DNA of 64,000 nucleotides from Anastrepha obliqua (lineage: Eukaryota > Arthropoda > Insecta > Diptera > Tephritidae): assembly GCF_027943255.1 (NCBI RefSeq), contig NC_072892.1, positions 163,806,792 through 163,870,791 of the forward strand. Reading direction: 5' to 3'. The notes under the pieces were generated by a model that had not been told where the DNA came from, searched no databases, and saw only the letters and a program-made list of their open reading frames with translations. Every line of letters begins with the position of its first letter. The stretch's first letter is position 1. A program made the position numbers and the translations under genes. Shown piece by piece: positions 33,298-44,649 of the stretch.

Positions 33298-34172
33298 GGT
33301 TACCGTACACTTTTCCCAATCCATTTTTCCCAAAAGTCATTTTTCCCAAAACTTTTGTTCCCAATAAAATAACTCCCAAACCAATTTTCCCTAAACCATT
33401 TTCCCAATTAAATTAAAATCCTATTTTTCCCAAACTTGTTTTGGGGGAAAAATATGTCATTCAAAATTTGAATGAGGTTGCTAGGCAACGTAGATAACTA
33501 AAATGACAGTTGTTTGTTTACGTTCAGTTTGACAATTACAATTTAAAAAAAAAATTCTAGTATCTAGAGGCTGATTTGATTGCATAAAACGTAAGTAATT
33601 AAGTGTTTATAATAAAAAATAAAAAAGTATTGTAAATTATAAGAATCAATAAATTATCTTTTTTCAGTGTTTTAATGTCTGTACCAGAAATCGTTGTTTC
33701 TTCCAGAGGTGGTAGGAAATTGGTAGGATTTCAACTTATGGTTGGAAAAAACCATCCATCATTGTACTATCTTCTTCAAGAGTTTCTGAAAAAGCAGTGT
33801 GACAAGAAAGAGCAGTAAGACAATTAGACCTGGGACAAAAAGTAAAAGCAGCTCCAAAAAAGAAATGGTTACAATCAAAGATGAGAATGAGATATATAGT
33901 GGCTCAATATGAAGATTACAAAGGGAGCGAAATTTCTGAGTATCTTCGACTCCTTGGACACAATATCAGCCTCTAAAGAATTTTTACACATTTTATAAAT
34001 TTTATATCATTAATAAATAATTTTTTGCTCTTTGGAAAAAAATGTATTTGGGAAAAAAATCTTGGGAAAAAACAGTGTGGATGAAAAAATTTGGGAACAT
34101 TTGCCTTTGGGAAAAGTAAGCATTGGAAAAAAGTTTTGGGAAGAATGGATTGGGAAAACTGGTCGGCAACGG
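33298..34172 (+). mobile_element. Mutator-like (MULE) element with TTTTCCCAA-array arms
   Basis: 875 bp. Flanked by AAAAATAT on both sides (33290-33297 and 34173-34180). The left arm (33298-33455) carries about nine TTTTTCCCAA-type units. The right arm (34035-34172) carries the same motif in reverse orientation. The outermost TTTTCCCAATCCATT is shared. Between them is a transposase remnant (33675-33976). The 8-9 bp target duplication, long repetitive TIRs and MULE C-terminus agree. Confidence 0.85.
33675..33976 (+). pseudogene. MULE transposase remnant: FLYWCH start joined to C-terminus
   Basis: The ORF starts MSVPEIVVSSRGGRKLVGFQ, the first strand of a FLYWCH zinc finger (its SxRGGRKL pattern). 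After about 27 codons it passes directly into HPSLYYLLQEFLKKQ, the start of the C-terminal helical tail of FLYWCH-containing MULE transposases. The rest of that tail (KKKWLQSKMRMRYIVAQYED and ISEYLRLLGHNISL, stop) follows after a frameshift near 33812. The DDE domain is deleted, so this element is non-autonomous. Confidence 0.75.
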
Positions 34173-34774
34173 AAAAATATATCATTTGATAATGCTCATA
34201 CTCGTATATAAATAAATGCATATCGAGCCCTAATTGCGAAAATAATCTGAGAGATATTTCTTCCTAAATTTACTTTTTAATGCAGAATTATTCTAAAACC
34301 CATAAAACGCCAGCTGGTGAGCAAATAATTGGTAACAGTTGTTAAAAAACTGTAAAGTTTTGGGTTTCATGTATCGCACAACCTTGCAAAGTAGGGGAAA
34401 GTGAGAGAGTAAAATGACATTTCATTTTGAGGGGAAATTGCAAGTAAGAATTTGCAACTGAGAAGAACAGCTGATCGCAAAGTAGAAATAAAGACGAATT
34501 GAGGCAAAGTTCTAAATTTAAATAAAAATGGTAAAAATGGAGAATGTAAGTAAATATGTTTTAGATGAAATGCATAAAGTTTATTTGAAGTCATTAAATA
34601 TTAAATAGAAATCGACCAATGATATAGAGGAATGTACTTCTGAACCACAGCTGCCAGTCACCGTTGCTACAGTCTCCGAAATACAAATCGAAAGTATTGA
34701 AGGTGTATTTTGTGCTTAATGCTTGTACCCCTTGGTTATTAACTAATTTTGCATTTTATATGTACGTATGTATA
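34173..34774. other. no gene recognised
   Basis: AT-rich DNA. Bases about 34719-34772 are repeated on the other side of the mariner at 34775-35961 (see findings). Confidence 0.45.
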
Positions 34775-35961
34775 CATTCTGTTAAAAAAGTACCGGGAAT
34801 TGTTCAATAAAACGAAAAATAATTGTTGAATCATCAAAATTTATTTTGTCGCCTTCAAAATAGGCTCCATTCGAAGCAATACACATATGTCAACGATTAG
34901 TCCAGTCATCAAAGTACCTTTTAAACGCGTTTGAAGAGATCTTCTTCAGCTCCTTCAGCGAATTCTTTTTAATGGACTCGATCGACTCAAAGCGGCGTCC
35001 GCGGTGTGTTAATTTAAGTTTTGGGAAAAGCAAAAAGTCACAGGGTGCTAAATACGGTGATTGTTCGATGATATTTGTCGAGTTTTTGGTCAAACAAGAG
35101 TTCACAATATGTGTCTTGTGAGACGGTGCGTTATCATGTTCGCATAACTACCAAATAATATTATTTATTTATCGTAGAACCATTTGGAAGAACTCCGAGT
35201 GCACAACTCCATGATAATCAAAGAAATGAGTAGCATGACTTTCACTTTTGACCGACTTTGACGTGGTTTTTTGAGTTTCGGCTCATGTGGATAGCGTCAC
35301 TCAGCCACCTGTTGACTGGTTAACTGGTTTGCATGTCAAACTCATATACCCACGTCTCATCACCGGTTATGATGCGCTGGATAAACGTTGGTTCCGAATT
35401 CACTTGCTCAATCATCTATTCATTGAGTTGTTTAAAAGAAATGCAACTCTCTTGGAACGAGTCGTTCCAAATCATCGTTCCATCAAATGTGCCAATTGAT
35501 TCGTGAGACACGCTAAGGTCGCGAGCTACCTCCCTCAAACTTAAATTATGGTTTTCCAGTACCATTTCCTTGAGTTTTTTAACATTTTCATCCGTTGAAA
35601 AAGTTGATGGGCTACCAGATCGGGGCAAATCTTCCACGACTTCTCGGCCCTCTGCAAAAGCCTTATACCACTCGAAAACCCGTGTTTTTTGATAAAGCAC
35701 ACTCGCCATAGGCATTCTGCAATCCCGTTTAAAACACAAAATTTAAGACAAATTTCTTGTTCGATATTTTATCCATAGTGAAAATCGCAGAGCACACGTG
35801 CAGTTGACAGATATAATTAAATGCGAAAAACAAGCTAATTGACAGATGACGCTCAAACTCTGCGACACTATAGTGAGCAGTTATACCAACATTCCAGCAA
35901 ACAAAAATTAGACATCTGTGCAACGCGCGCTTTTTATTTCCGATAATTTTTTGACAGAATG
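34775..35961 (-). mobile_element. mariner (DD34D) element with decayed transposase
   Basis: Inverted ends CATTCTGTTAAAAAAGTACC and CATTCTGTCAAAAAATTATC, flanked by TA. The minus-strand transposase starts MDKISNKKFVLNFVF near 35777, then VFEWYKAFAEGREVVEDLPR and SLREVARDLSVSHESI. The middle third, with the first catalytic block, is mostly lost. The C-terminal part keeps YLAPCDFLLFPKLKLTHRGR and KRYFDDWTNRC. Several frameshifts and stops. Confidence 0.85.
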
Positions 35962-36013
35962 TATGCTTGTACCTACTCCTTGGTTATTAACTAATTTGGC
36001 AATATACGTTCAT

Positions 36014-36930
36014 ACATAGCTTCTGCTCAAATATGAACTGTCCACGGATGACATATGGCAAAAATAAATTTTTTGTTTTTTGGCAGGACTGTTATAAGCT
36101 TACATGGCAAATTTCAGCGTGATATGTCACATAGTTTGTTTTCTGTACTACTGTAAACAAGTCAAGCTCGAGTGTGTTCTTCGAATTTAACAATGGAAAT
36201 TCAAAGAATTTGTTTGAAATTTTGTTATTCCAACAAAATTTCGGGTTCAGACGCCTTAAAAATGTTGCAGACAACCTATGGGGACTCTGCTCTATCGCGT
36301 GCACGTGTTTTCCAGTGGTACAAATCGTTCAAAGAGGGCCGTACATCAACCCAAAAAACCACGCCAAAGTCGCTCAAAAATTAAGGTTATGCTGACTGTT
36401 TTTTTCGATTACGAAGGTGTGGTGCACTCGGAGTTCCTTCCGCAAGGCCGATCTGTTAACGCTGAATATTATTTAGACGTTTTAAAGCGTTTGCGCGAGA
36501 ACATTCGTCTTAAAAGGAAGGAATTGTGGGACAACAAGTCATGGTTCTTGCATCACGGTAATGCACCAACTCAAACATCACGTCTTGTTCGCGATTATTT
36601 GAACAAAAATAATGTTAATATCGTTCCGCAAGCACCGTATTCGCCTGATATGGCTCCATGTGACTTTTTCCTGTTTCCCAAGCTCAACTTGCCGCACCGT
36701 GGAAAACATTTTGAGACAATTGAAGTCATAAAAGAGAATTCGAAGAACACACTCGAGCTTGACTTGTTTACAGTAGTACAGAAAACAAACTATGTGACAT
36801 ATCACGCTGAAATTTGCCATGTAAGCTTATAACAGTCCTACCAAAAAACAAAAAATTTATTTTTGCCATATGTCATCCGCGGACCGTTTTATTGATAACG
36901 TCTCGTTCATATTTGAGCAGAAGCTACATG
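36014..36930 (+). mobile_element. mariner derivative with inverted duplication of its own 5' end
   Basis: Arms 36014-36190 and 36737-36930 are near-identical inverted copies (for example AAGCTTACATGGCAAATTTC and its complement). The left arm includes the normal 5' end and leader up to the transposase start codon. In the right arm this same leader replaces the C-terminal coding region and 3' end. Outer ends carry TAGCTTCTGCTCAAATATGA. Confidence 0.85.
36193..36832 (+). pseudogene. mariner (DD34D) transposase, internally deleted, C-terminus replaced
   Basis: N-terminal part MEIQRICLKFCYSNKISGSD to WYKSFKEGR, then a deletion of the second HTH and first catalytic block. The frame resumes at PKKPRQSRSKIKVMLTVFFD, and continues through HSEFLPQGRSVNAEYYLDVL and LHHGNAPTQTSRLV, where the second catalytic Asp is Gly, to YSPDMAPCDFFLFPKL (third Asp kept). 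After IEVIKEN the reading frame runs into the inverted leader, giving a nonsense tail that stops at 36832. Not functional. Confidence 0.9.
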
Positions 36931-37224
36931 CATAGACGGAAGCAAGATATGTATGAAGAGAGCTGTGACAGTCACAGTCACAATACAATTGCTAATGGAA
37001 TGCTCCTCATCGACAGGGATGATGAAATGGAACAAATAATTGTGGACAAAAAATTATGTGATGCCCAACTCGTTATTTTCCATTTTATCATATTTGCTTC
37101 ATTTATAATTTCATACGAGCTAGTTCATAAGAAAAACAATTTTCTCTTTGTGATTTGATTATTTGGTGCCGGTTGATGTATAAAAATTAATTTTAAAGTT
37201 AAAAACTGAAATATCTGCAATTGT

Positions 37225-38070
37225 TGGCAAACCACGTGCCAAATAGACCACGAAAACATAAAGGGCAAATAAAAAATAATGAAGAAGACATGCGAGCAAT
37301 CGAACGAACGATTAAGGCTGACTCAAAAATCGGAGCAGCCAAGATTGCAGAGAGCCTTGAGGTAACTGGAAGAGCACTTGTTAATCCGAAAACCAGAAAA
37401 TACCTAAAATCAAAATTATACAACGGATGTGTTTCACGAAAGAAACCACTTATATCAGCGAAGAATGCAGCAAAGTTTTGAAGTAAACAAAAACGTACGT
37501 TGATAAATCGGATGACTTTTGGAAAGATGTTAGATTTATGCATGAGAGTAAATGTAATATATTTGGGTCCGATGGGAAAAGTTTTGTATGGATAAAAGCG
37601 AATTCTGCGCTGAGGAAGAAAAACCACACTTCTGCGATCAAATACGCTGGTGGCTGTGTAATGGTTTGGGCCACAATGGCACCCAACGCAGTAGGAAATC
37701 TTGCATTTGTGAAAAGTGCTGTGGATAGATTTTAAAAGCTAATTTACAGCCAAATGCCAAAAAACTGGGTCTCGACTCAGATTTTTAGGTGATGCAAGGC
37801 AGTGACTCTAAACATAATTCTAAAATTATCCGAAATTATTTGCTTTCCAATTGTAAATCTGTGCTCCCACATCGCGCCCAGTCTCTGGATCTTAATCCGA
37901 TTGAATATTTGTTGGACGAAACAAAAAAGTTGGTGCTTTCTAATATATGAAAGGTCGACTTAAAAGTATAATTTATGGAAAAGGATACAACAAATCCTAT
38001 TGGAAACTTTTTATTTATGAGTAGACATGCATTTTTTCCTACTGTATTTACAATTTTTGTGAAGCAAGAT
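37225..38070 (+). pseudogene. Tc1-like transposase relic
   Basis: Plus strand: NRPRKHKGQIKNNEEDMRAI (linker and second HTH), ADSKIGAAKIAESLEV, SRKKPLISAKNAAKF, FMHESKCNIFGSDGKSFVW (the first Asp position reads His), GGCVMVWATMAPNAVGNLAF, SLDLNPIEYLLDETKKL (catalytic Glu kept). Several frameshifts. Terminal repeats were not identified. Confidence 0.85.
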
Positions 38071-38703
38071 TTTGAAGATAATTTTGTGGTATTTTTATTA
38101 TAAATAAACTAAATAGTTTTGTTGGAGTTTTTGGTTATTTTTGCCTCCTATATATGTAAGAAAGAAATGCCAAAAAAAATTAAGATGGTAAACGTTTTAA
38201 TACCAAAGTTGCGTTTTATTTTCCAAAGTTGCTGCTGTATTTACAATTTATTGATGCAGTGTATATGACTTTCAAATTTATCGTAAACGACACCCGATAT
38301 TTTAAGTAACCGCGAAAATAATCTAGGCGACATAGCAGTTAGTAGTGACACTAAAAGGCTATTCTGGCTGTTACCGAAAATTTTAATACCAGCAAATTTT
38401 TTTATCGAAAAATTCGTACCACTTTTAATTACCACAATGCGGGTGCACTGGTAACGCTGTTAAAAGCGAGACACTAAACATATTTTTATATGGAAGCAAA
38501 TCAACATGAAAATGAATAAGTAAGCAGACAATATAGTAAATCATAGTAGCGTCGATAACACAAAAAGTTGTAATAGTAATTCCTAATATTTGCCAGTAAT
38601 TCATAATTTTTATCCATCACATAAAAAAAAAGTGACAGTTCATTTCGAGCTGGAGAAATTTCATCCAGTAAAAATTAGCCGTCACAAAAACATAGGATCA
38701 AAC

Positions 38704-39680
38704 CATGATTCAATTATTAAAGGTTTGCTCACTAGAAGGTGCATAAAAAGGAAAAATTAAATCCTTTTTGGTAAAAATGGTAGCAAAAAAGTATTTTGTT
38801 ACTTAAATGGAAACAAACTACGAACGGTTTAAAAAATAAATTTTAATTAATATTTGAATGTAAATAATGGTATAGATAGAAGTGATTAGCGGAAATTGCC
38901 AAGTCTAATATTAAAACAAGAAATTATTTCACATAATCCAAGATTTTATTTTGTGAATCAATTTTTAAATTTAAAACCAATCGCAACGTTTCGCCAATAT
39001 GAAACTATTTTGTTAAAAATAAATAAATAATTGGCACGTACAATTCTGTTAGGTGTTTGGCCGAGATCCTCCTCCTATTTGTAGCGCGCGTTCCACAAGT
39101 GGAAGGCCCTACAGTTTTAAGCCGATTCCGGTGGATGGTTTTTTATGAGAAGCTCTTTGATACTGGTACTGTGTTTTTCTAAGCCTCCTCTGGACACTTC
39201 ATCCATCCATATTAAGGTGGGCTCATTGGAAACAAGTTCTGCCAACTTTTTTATTATGAGGTCTGCAATGTAATCGATTGCGTCGGGACTATTCAATAAT
39301 TATCTCTGCTGTAACAAACGCTAGTTCTTTGCAAAACATGAGTTCCGTTTAAATCACCACATTATAAAAAATAAAGCTTTGTAAATTCTCCATCTCGATC
39401 TCGGATTGCGTCAAATACTCCATCATGTCCTGATTAAGCGGTATCTATTTCAAGTCATACTACCATAGTCCTGAACATACTGATGAAAACTCTTGAGCGA
39501 GTTGTTGCTCGTAAGCAGACCATTTTGAAAATGAAATGTTTTTTCTACAAATTTTACTTTTCCTCCACTTTTAGTCAAAATTTGTAGAGCTAGCAATCCA
39601 GTGTCTTGCTAAGGGAGCCGATTTGTCAAGAGGGAATGAGAAAGCTGCTTACTGAGCAAACCTTTTATTATTGAATCATG
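38704..39680. mobile_element. TIR DNA element family X, copy 1
   Basis: Inverted ends CATGATTCAATTATTAAAGG and CATGATTCAATAATAAAAGG, continuing to TTTGCTCA. Flanked by the perfect 9 bp direct repeat GGATCAAAC (38695-38703 and 39681-39689). Subterminal GCTAAGGGAGCCGATTTGTC (39608-39627) recurs in copy 2 (60641-62022). A SINE tail fragment is inside. No transposase recognised. Confidence 0.8.
39040..39165 (-). mobile_element. SINE 3' fragment inside family X element
   Basis: Minus strand has the body and tail of the SINE family (GGAATCGGCTTAAAACTGTA, CTTCCACTTGTGG, then AGGAGGAGGATCTCGGCCAA). The tRNA-like head is absent. Confidence 0.7.
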
Positions 39681-39900
39681 GGATCAAACAAACAAATTTA
39701 TATTTTTTGGAATCTGGTTCTTTGTAGTTTTTTTCATGTCTTGTTATAGTTTTTTTATGTTTATGTCACTAAAAGTCTTCATTTGTTCCATTGACTTAAT
39801 TGCCCTTCATCAAACAAATCTTGTTTTTTATTTTATTATTAATTATTCGAATTGATTGTTTTTTTTTCCTTTTATGTGCACAAAAATATGTGCATATATA

Positions 39901-41147
39901 TTTGGGTTGGGCAGTAAGTTCACACCGTTGTTATATTTTCTTTTATTTTACAACGATTTGCTTTCTATTTGGCAAAGGATAAGCATTCATTCGATAGAAC
40001 TCTTTTTCCCTAGAAAACTATGTTTATTGTAGTATTGAGCTATTTAATTTTTTATTAGTTTTGAGGCTTCGAAATGGAATACCTAGGAGGCAAAAATCAA
40101 CATTTTCGACACCAGCTCTTCTTTGCTTTTCATCGAGGTCAAAAAGCTGCCGAAGCCGAAGCAGCCCGAGGCATTTGCGACGTGTACAGAGAAGGTGTCA
40201 TAGGCGAGTCTACAGTACGGATATGGTTTGCAAAGTTCAAAAATGGCGAATAGCGACTTTGACGTCATTGACACGACTCGCAACGGAAGGCCTTCTGATA
40301 TCGATGAAGAACGTCTCAAATCGCTTTTGAAGGAGAGCGGTCGCCAAATCAGTCGTGAATTGGCGGAAAAAATAAACTGCGATCATAAACCGATTCTTAA
40401 TTATCTTCAATGAATGAGATTTATCGAAAAATTGGCAGTCTGGGTGCCTCACGAACTCAACGAAAAAAACAAAGAAAGTCGCCTTCAAATTACTTCTCAG
40501 CATTTCGCCCACCATCCAGCAACACGCAGTCATAAACAGCGCTTTTTGTACCGAATCGTCACCGGAGATGAGAAATGATGCCTATAGGTACATCAATATG
40601 AAGCAAAGAATGGAGTGGGTGGCTCTAGGATATACGAGAAAAAGCCGAGAGTCAAGCATCTTCAGCCAAAGAAGATCATGATATGTGTTTGGTGGGACTG
40701 GGAGGGCATGGTGGCTGGAAAATGCTCGAAAAAAATACCACCATCAACAAGGAGCTCTACGTTGCCCAGCTACACCGCGTGAATGAGGCTATTCGACTGA
40801 ATATACCTGCTGAACAAGTTCTCAAAGCTGCACTGCAAGAGCTCGAATGGGAGGCCCTTAAGCATCCGCCGTATTCTCCGGACCTTGCACCGACCGATTA
40901 TCATCTTTTCCGCTCCCTGTCAAACCTTTGATAACAAAGAGGTCCTTAAAAACTGGCTCAACAACTTCTTTGACTCCAGAACTAGCGATTTTTGGCAGAA
41001 GGACATCAACAGATTGGCCGAGAGGTGGGAAGAGGTTATAAACAGCAAAGGCGAATATATAATTGATTAAATTATTGATATAATTATTGTTTTCTGTTTA
41101 AATTACAAGTCTTCGGTAAAACGCTACGAACTTATTCCCCATCCTAA
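39901..41147 (+). mobile_element. mariner (DD34D) element, 1247 bp, inactive
   Basis: Ends TTTGGGTTGGGCAGTAAGTT and TTAGGATGGGGAATAAGTTC are inverted and flanked by TA. Complete length for a mariner. A second, shorter copy of a closely related element lies at 62931-63640 in the opposite orientation. Confidence 0.88.
40074..41070 (+). pseudogene. mariner transposase pseudogene
   Basis: ATG at 40074. HTH1 contains GQKAAEAEAARGICDVYREG, then VRIWFAKFKNG, where a frameshift occurs near 40250. HTH2: RQISRELAEKINCDHKPILN. The first catalytic block is FLYRIVTGDEK, then stop in place of Trp. The second catalytic block is deleted after VAQLHRVNEAIRLNIP. The third is HPPYSPDLAPTDYHLFRSLS. The C-terminus is DINRLAERWEEVINSKGEYI. 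The C-terminal LAERWEEVI..KGEY.. is typical of the mellifera/irritans side of mariner. Confidence 0.9.
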
Positions 41148-41936
41148 TAGTTATGTATGTGCATAATTTTGCCAAGTTTTTCTGACATTTTATAGATAAA
41201 ATAGTGTAAGAAAGAAGATGATTTTATACTTATATTTATATAACCATCCCCTGACAAAAATTTTGGTTTCATGCTGGTATGTATGTATATATATATTTTT
41301 TATATATTTTTATTTACTAAAAAAGTTCTTCAAAAACAAAATTAATTGGTGATTAATTCTGCACCACCTTGTACAATTTCAATTAAAATGCCCTAACGAT
41401 TGCATGACGGCCTGGCTTACGCCACGAGACAACAAAGATTTATATCTTGCCAAGGACTGTCACTGCATACAATAGCACTACCCACCCTACCTCCCACTAT
41501 TTCAGTCATGGGGAAAGAAATTTAAAAGGCCAGCGTTTTGGAATCAGGTGTCATCAGCTGTGGGCATTTTTTGACAACCAGCTGAGTGCGTTTTTATTTA
41601 TGGATCTGTGCAATGATTGTTGTTCAGACGCCAGCGAAGCAACATTAGGTGAGGCTGCATTTTTTTTTTTCGAACATAACCAACACAATCTCAGTTTTTT
41701 CGTAAAGAAACCGCTGCCATAACCCTGGTTACGTGAGCTATTCTGATTCAGCTGAATTTGAAAGAATCTCAATTTTTAACACGAGCTTCTTAAACATATT
41801 TTTTAATAATTGATCAAAGACTTTTCTCACCAATAAATATTTTTTTTACAAACATTTTAAGGCCGAAATTGATTTTTTTTTGTTTTGAAAGACCGTTATT
41901 TATTTATATATTTTGCTTATTCCTTCGATTAATTAC
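41148..41936. other. no gene recognised
   Basis: AT-rich DNA. The segment 41395-41470 (ending CCAAGGACTGTCACTGCA) resembles the LINE-tail fragment near 7440. Otherwise nothing identifiable. Confidence 0.4.
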
Positions 41937-41937
41937 T

Positions 41938-42862
41938 AATGTTTTTCCAATAAGAGGTGTTATTTTGATATTTAAAGAATGATTTTGTTGCTTGTGTGGC
42001 ACGTAGCGCCGTCTTGTTGAAAATAAACGTTGTCCAGATCAATACCATCCAATTCCGGCCATAAAAAATCGTTAATCATTTTTCTATAGCGCAATCCATT
42101 CACCGTAACTGTTGCTCCAGCTTCATTTTCGAAAAAGTAAGGTGCAATGACTCCGCCATAAACTGCACCAAGCTGTCACACGTTGAGGATAGAGAGGCTT
42201 TTCAACAATAACTCTTGGATTTTCTGAGCCCCAGATCCGACAATTTTACTTGTTGACGAAGTCACCGAGATGGAAATGGGCCTCATCCCTTAAGATGATT
42301 TTTCAATGGAATTCCGGATAATTCCAATCAGCAAAGGCAAGACGTTGTTGATGAACGGCCGCCTTGAATTCTTGTGCTAACTGGACTATATAAGCCTTGG
42401 GACCCAAATCTTTACGCAAAATACGTTGTAATGACGTTTATGGAATTCCTAATTCCAAAGAACGACGAAAAATGGACAAACCTGGGTTTTCTTCAACACT
42501 TTCGGCTACAACAGCAATATTTTCAACTGTTCTTGAGCGACGTGCACGGGTTTTTTTCTTCACATCACTAACTTGTCCCAACAGCTCGAATTTTATCACC
42601 TGTATTGCGGTCCGACAAGGTGCTTCACGATGACCTAAAAATGTTCGAGTTTTACGAACCGTCTCTGCCGAGTTTTCACCATTTTTATAGTGAATTTTAA
42701 TAATTTCAATGCCTTGTTTAAGCGTGTATCGTTCCATTTTTATTAATGGCGTAGTTTCTACTGGTCAAGTTTCAAAAAACGACAACTTCAAAAGTGAAGA
42801 TATCAAAACTGTAGATATCAAATCGAAATATTCAAAATAACACATGTTATTGGAAAACCCTT
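41938..42862 (-). mobile_element. DD41D element, 3'-half deleted, 925 bp
   Basis: Right end AAGGGTTTTCCAATAACATG, left end degenerate (GTTTTTCCAATAAGAGG), TA at the right. The minus-strand transposase starts MERYTLKQGIEIIKIHYKNG, with VRKTRTFLGHREAP and LGPKAYIVQLAQEFKAA, DEAHFHLGDFVNK, CRIWGSENPRVIVEKPLYP. It is truncated right after the FQQDGATCHTSNKII-like second-Asp block and joined to the 3' end. Complementary in content to the copy at 8475-9033. Confidence 0.87.
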
Positions 42863-43059
42863 TATTTATGAATATAACTAATTCTTATCGGTTCAATAGA
42901 CATATTTTAAGATTAATAGACATTAAAAAAAAAAAAAAATACAATTAAACTATTTATAATAAATGTTTCAAAATATCAATAGGCGATCTTTTGAACAAGA
43001 AAAATCTATCTTAATAAATTTAGAGATAATTTATTATTATAATTTATAAATTTTTTTCT

Positions 43060-43480
43060 TTTAAAGTATTAATTTATTAAACTCAATTAAGACTCTAGTA
43101 ATAGGAGCATTTCGAGCATAAAGAGATTTTGAAAGATCAACATAGAGAAACTCGGACTTACAAAGAGCTCTGGCCGGAATATTAAAGAAAATCGTTTCAA
43201 AAAGCCTCGGATCGTCAACAGCACCACGGATTAAGTAAAAAATGAAAGGCAAAGATAAGACTATTTCCCTATTCTGCAATGATTTTAAGTCAATAAACTT
43301 CGCACTTCATAAGTAGGAATAGGTTCCGAAAAACATAAATAACGCAACGCGAAATGTAAGAACGTATAATACGAAGACCAGATGAAGGATGCATACTTAA
43401 GTTTGGAACATACAAACGCCGTACCTGTATACAAAAGCGTTAGCTAATAAGGGTCGGACAAATCGCAGTTATTACGCCTA
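43060..43480 (-). pseudogene. LINE (CR1/jockey-like) ORF2 C-terminal fragment
   Basis: Minus strand: LKSLQNREIVLSLPFIFYLI, RGAVDDPRLFETIFFNIPAR, then YARNAPITRVLIEFNKLI at the end. This is the helical C-terminus seen after reverse transcriptase in several insect LINEs. The upstream part is frameshifted and fades near 43560. Confidence 0.7.
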
Positions 43481-43729
43481 TCAAAAGCAACATGGCGTAA
43501 GATTGGGTAATAATCAAATTTATACTCGTATGACTAGCAAAAATAAGCTTACGAACCAAATATTACACCCAAGCCTTAAATTTCACTAACACCGGACAAG
43601 AGCGTGTTAGATATGCGATGAGATGTATGTATAACAGTGTGCTATATCTTTTTCGCGGACTGTATATAAAGATCTTCAGTTTCAAGTGTTATATTTATTT
43701 TACATCAGGATTATTCCGGACTAGTACAT

Positions 43730-44190
43730 ATCCTTCATCATCATGCATTCCTAGAGTTCCAGTGTGGAACATAGGGCCACAACGGATTTCTTCCATTCGG
43801 GTTTGTTTTCGCCAATCTCTTAACTTCATTCCAGCTAAGTTGGATGTCGTGGGTGTCTGACTCCAGCAGTCGTCTCCAGGTATTCGCTGATTTTCCATGT
43901 CAGCGACTTCCTTGGGGATTCCAGTCAATGGTGGCCCTTGTTAAATCACCATTTCCTTTGCGTAAAACATGGCCAATCAAGTCCCATTTTCTTTTTCGAA
44001 TCTCTGATAGTATTGGCTTCTGGCTATTGAGTCAGCATTCGATATAATATTCAGCCAGAATATTTTGAGAGCTTTTCGAAGGCATCTGTTTACGAAACTT
44101 GTAATGAGCTTGTGTCAGCTGACGTCGCATTCCACTTTTCACGACCATAAAATAAAGTCGACTTTACGTGGGAGTTAAAAATTCGCAGTT
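43730..44190 (-). pseudogene. RTE-clade LINE C-terminal fragment
   Basis: Minus strand: TKLRIFNSHVKSTLFYGREK, IRKRKWDLIGHVLRKGNGDL, TRATIDWNPQGSR, NTWRRLLESDTHDIQLSWNE and VKRLAKTNPNGRN, frameshifted. Same block order as 31935-32335 on the plus strand. Confidence 0.8.
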
Positions 44191-44337
44191 TTGTGCGCCT
44201 TTGTGGTACTTAGTCTTAGTCTTCTGTGACAAATTTTATAATGCATACGGCGAGAACAAATTCGCAAATTCTCCATCTAAGAAAAAGAAGTGGTCCTCGA
44301 TTGACAACGCGTTTGAAGAAAATTAGGCTCGACAGAT

Positions 44338-44647
44338 GAAGCCAGCGGCCACCGTGCGTGACTACCACTTGGAATTCAGAGAAAACGTAGGCTCGAATCT
44401 CAGTGAAACACCAAAATAAAGAAAAAGTTTTTTCTAATAGTGGACGCCCCTCGGCAGGTAATGGCAAACCTTAGAGTGTATTTCTGTCATGAAAAAGCTC
44501 CTCATAAAAATATCTGCCGTTCGGAGTCGGCTTGAAACTTTAGGTCCCTCCACTTGTGTACCAACGTCAAGAAACACACCACCAATTGGAAGAGGAGCTC
44601 GACCACACACCCAAAAAGGGTGTACGCGCCAATTATATTTATATATG
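44338..44647 (+). mobile_element. tRNA-derived SINE
   Basis: Box B-like GGCTCGAATCTC, body TCTGCCGTTCGGAGTCGGCT, hairpin-like ACACCCAAAAAGGGTGTACG and tail CAATTATATTTATATATG. The first ~15 bp with box A are rearranged. The mariner at 44650 abuts its AT-rich tail and probably used a TA in it as target. Confidence 0.87.
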
Positions 44648-44649
44648 TA

